Both the position numbers and the translations under genes were made by a program. DNA of 5,130 bases from Terriglobia bacterium (GTDB lineage Bacteria; Acidobacteriota; Terriglobia; UBA7540), in contig JALHUF010000070.1 of assembly GCA_022866195.1 (NCBI GenBank), forward strand, positions 1 to 5,130, written 5' to 3'. Below the pieces are notes generated by a model that was given only the letters and a program-made list of their open reading frames with translations, was not told where the DNA came from and did no database searches. Below, piece by piece: positions 3,721 through 5,130 of the stretch (the first letter of the stretch is position 1; each line of letters starts with the position of its first letter).

Positions 3721-5130
3721 GTGAAGAGACCCATCGCACTCTCTCTTGGCCTTCTCTTCTTCGTGTCTCTCACCGCTTGGGCTCAGGACACGGCGACGAT
3801 CGTGGGGGCGGTTATGGACTCCACGGGAGCTGTGATCCCGGGGGCCAAGGTCACGGTGGCAAACTCTGATAAGGGTTTCACCCGCGACCTGGTCGCCAAC
3901 GCGGCGGGCGAGTATACGGCGGCTAAGATCCCCATAGGCGACTATGTGATCACCGCCGAAGCTCCAGGGTTTCAGAAACTGGTGCGGTCGGGGGTCACGG
4001 TGACGGTCGGGCAAACCCTCCGGGTGGACCTGCAATTAACGGTCGGGCAGGTCACCCAAGAGATAACCGTCACGGGCAACATCACGCGCGTGGAGACCGA
4101 GACGGGCGCTATTTCCGATGTGGTCACGGGCGCGCAGATCCAGAACCTGGAACTGAACGGCCGTACTTTCACCGCCCTCTACACCTTGGTTCCAGGGGCG
4201 GTGCAGAGCAACGACTATGACCCCACCCAAGTGGGCATCACGGGCTTTGCCTCCGTCTCTTTTAACGGGAACCGGATGGAATACAACAACATTGAGATCG
4301 ACGGCGGGAACAACGCCGACGAAGGCTCCGGAGGCGTATCCATCAATACTTTCCCCAGCCTGGACAGCATTGCGGAGTTCCGTGTCTCCACCTCAAACTT
4401 TGGCGCGGACATGGGCAAGCACGCCGGAGCCAGCATTGAGGTGGTTACCAAATCCGGCACGAAAGATTTTCACGGCACGCTGTTCGAGTTCCTCCGCAAC
4501 GACAAGGTGGACGCGAACGATTGGTTCATTAACCGCTCACCCTGGTCCGGGCTGGATCCCAGCAACTGCAAGCAGGACCCGGCGGTTGCCGGGGCTGGCG
4601 CGGATTGCAATGCCCCCAAGACGCCGCTCAAGAGGGACGAGTTTGGGTATAACCTCGGCGGACCGTTCTACATCCCCGGCCACTACAACACGGACAAAAC
4701 GAAAACCTTCTTCTTCTGGTCGGAGAGCTGGCGAAGGTTCCGTGAAGGCACAGTCGTCGGTCCGGTAGGCGTTCCTACCCGTCGCATGCGACAAGGCGAT
4801 TTCAGCGAGTGCGACGAGATGTCGGCTCTCTATAACCCCCTCGTGGCCTCCAACTGCACCTTGCCGATCGACCCCGACACCGGCCAACCCTTCCCCGGCA
4901 ATGTCGTTCCCATCGATCCCAATGCGCGGGCTTTGCTCGACGCCTATGTGCCGCTCCCTAACAACGGCGTGCAAAGTTACATTGCCGCTCCCACCCAGCC
5001 CACCAACTGGCGGGAGGAGCAGATCCGTGTGGACCAGAACATCGGTGAAAAGACCCGCGTCTTCGTTCGCGACACCAACGATGCCTGGCAACAAACGGTG
5101 GTCCCCTCACTGTGGACCGGTTCGAGCTAC
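3721..5130 (+). CDS. TonB-dependent receptor, Oar-like, with N-terminal carboxypeptidase-regulatory-like domain (partial, 5' end)
   Basis: The window holds the first 470 codons of a large outer-membrane receptor; the beta-barrel continues beyond it. Residues 1-21 are a Sec signal peptide ('MKRPIALSLG' plus a hydrophobic core, cleavage likely after 'AWA'). Residues about 24-106 are a carboxypeptidase-regulatory-like (CarboxypepD_reg) beta-sandwich ('IVGAVMDSTGAVIPGAKVTV', then 'GEYTAAKIPIGDYVITAEAPGF'). Residues about 112-245 are the TonB plug ('LNGRTFTALYTLVPGA', 'FNGNRMEYNNIEIDGG', 'SIAEFRVSTSNFGADMGKHA', 'VVTKSGTKDFHG'). From about 250 the barrel starts with family blocks 'RDEFGYNLGGPFYIPG' and 'KTFFFWSESWRR'. 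The frame is open throughout with no frameshift. The start is GTG at 3721 (see the ribosome-binding site entry). Such receptors import ligands with TonB energy; many acidobacterial paralogues are linked to polymer or sugar use, but nothing here shows this one's substrate. It is divergent from the hydroxylase operon and separated by the scar region. Confidence 0.93.
   Translation, partial: MKRPIALSLGLLFFVSLTAWAQDTATIVGAVMDSTGAVIPGAKVTVANSDKGFTRDLVANAAGEYTAAKIPIGDYVITAEAPGFQKLVRSGVTVTVGQTLRVDLQLTVGQVTQEITVTGNITRVETETGAISDVVTGAQIQNLELNGRTFTALYTLVPGAVQSNDYDPTQVGITGFASVSFNGNRMEYNNIEIDGGNNADEGSGGVSINTFPSLDSIAEFRVSTSNFGADMGKHAGASIEVVTKSGTKDFHGTLFEFLRNDKVDANDWFINRSPWSGLDPSNCKQDPAVAGAGADCNAPKTPLKRDEFGYNLGGPFYIPGHYNTDKTKTFFFWSESWRRFREGTVVGPVGVPTRRMRQGDFSECDEMSALYNPLVASNCTLPIDPDTGQPFPGNVVPIDPNARALLDAYVPLPNNGVQSYIAAPTQPTNWREEQIRVDQNIGEKTRVFVRDTNDAWQQTVVPSLWTGSSY

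Noticed and set aside
4217..5094. Open frames on both strands inside the receptor gene
   Set aside because: They are out-of-phase or antisense to the continuous receptor frame, which has a signal peptide, plug and barrel-start motifs.

Overview
The window looks like chromosomal DNA of an acidobacterium, or of a close relative with a similar gene repertoire. The main reason is the plus-strand gene at the right end. It combines a signal peptide, an N-terminal carboxypeptidase-regulatory-like domain and a TonB-receptor plug, with the 'RDEFGYNLGGPFYIPG' and 'KTFFFWSESWRR' blocks typical of the large Oar-like receptor family that is expanded in Acidobacteria. This assignment rests on recognised protein style, not on a search.

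Left third (1-2420, minus strand): a two-gene operon for a periplasmic molybdenum hydroxylase of the isoquinoline 1-oxidoreductase / aldehyde dehydrogenase (xanthine dehydrogenase) type. The promoter-proximal gene (1941-2420) encodes the small subunit, with all eight cysteines for two [2Fe-2S] clusters. It overlaps by 4 nt (ATGA) the gene for the large molybdopterin-binding subunit (1944 leftwards, running off the window), which carries a twin-arginine signal. The two products should form one enzyme passing electrons from the Mo site through the iron-sulfur clusters, with the small subunit exported as a passenger of the Tat-targeted large one. The large subunit has an in-frame amber codon at 232-234. 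The same frame then continues, open and clearly homologous, to the window edge, so the gene is a recent nonsense pseudogene, a sequencing error, or a readthrough case.

Middle (2421-3720): about 1.3 kb with no gene I can support. It starts with the leader and candidate promoter of the operon. It then holds two truncated tRNA genes on the minus strand: the 3' half of a tRNA-Ile(CAT) (2538-2582) and the 3' half of what looks like a tRNA-Pro(TGG) (2779-2819). Both begin exactly at the anticodon loop, which is where tyrosine recombinases cross over in tRNA genes. With a nearby 13-bp direct repeat, a 12-bp palindrome, a 12-nt-period repeat and short peptides resembling integrase tails, this reads as a scar of at least two integration events. 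Further right are competing hairpins (3233-3274), an A+T-rich inverted repeat (3425-3441), and a leader hairpin before the receptor gene.

Right part (3721-5130, plus strand): the first 470 codons of the receptor gene, starting with GTG behind a good ribosome-binding site and running off the window. It is divergent from the hydroxylase operon and nothing ties the two functionally. Its presumed job is outer-membrane uptake of an unknown ligand.
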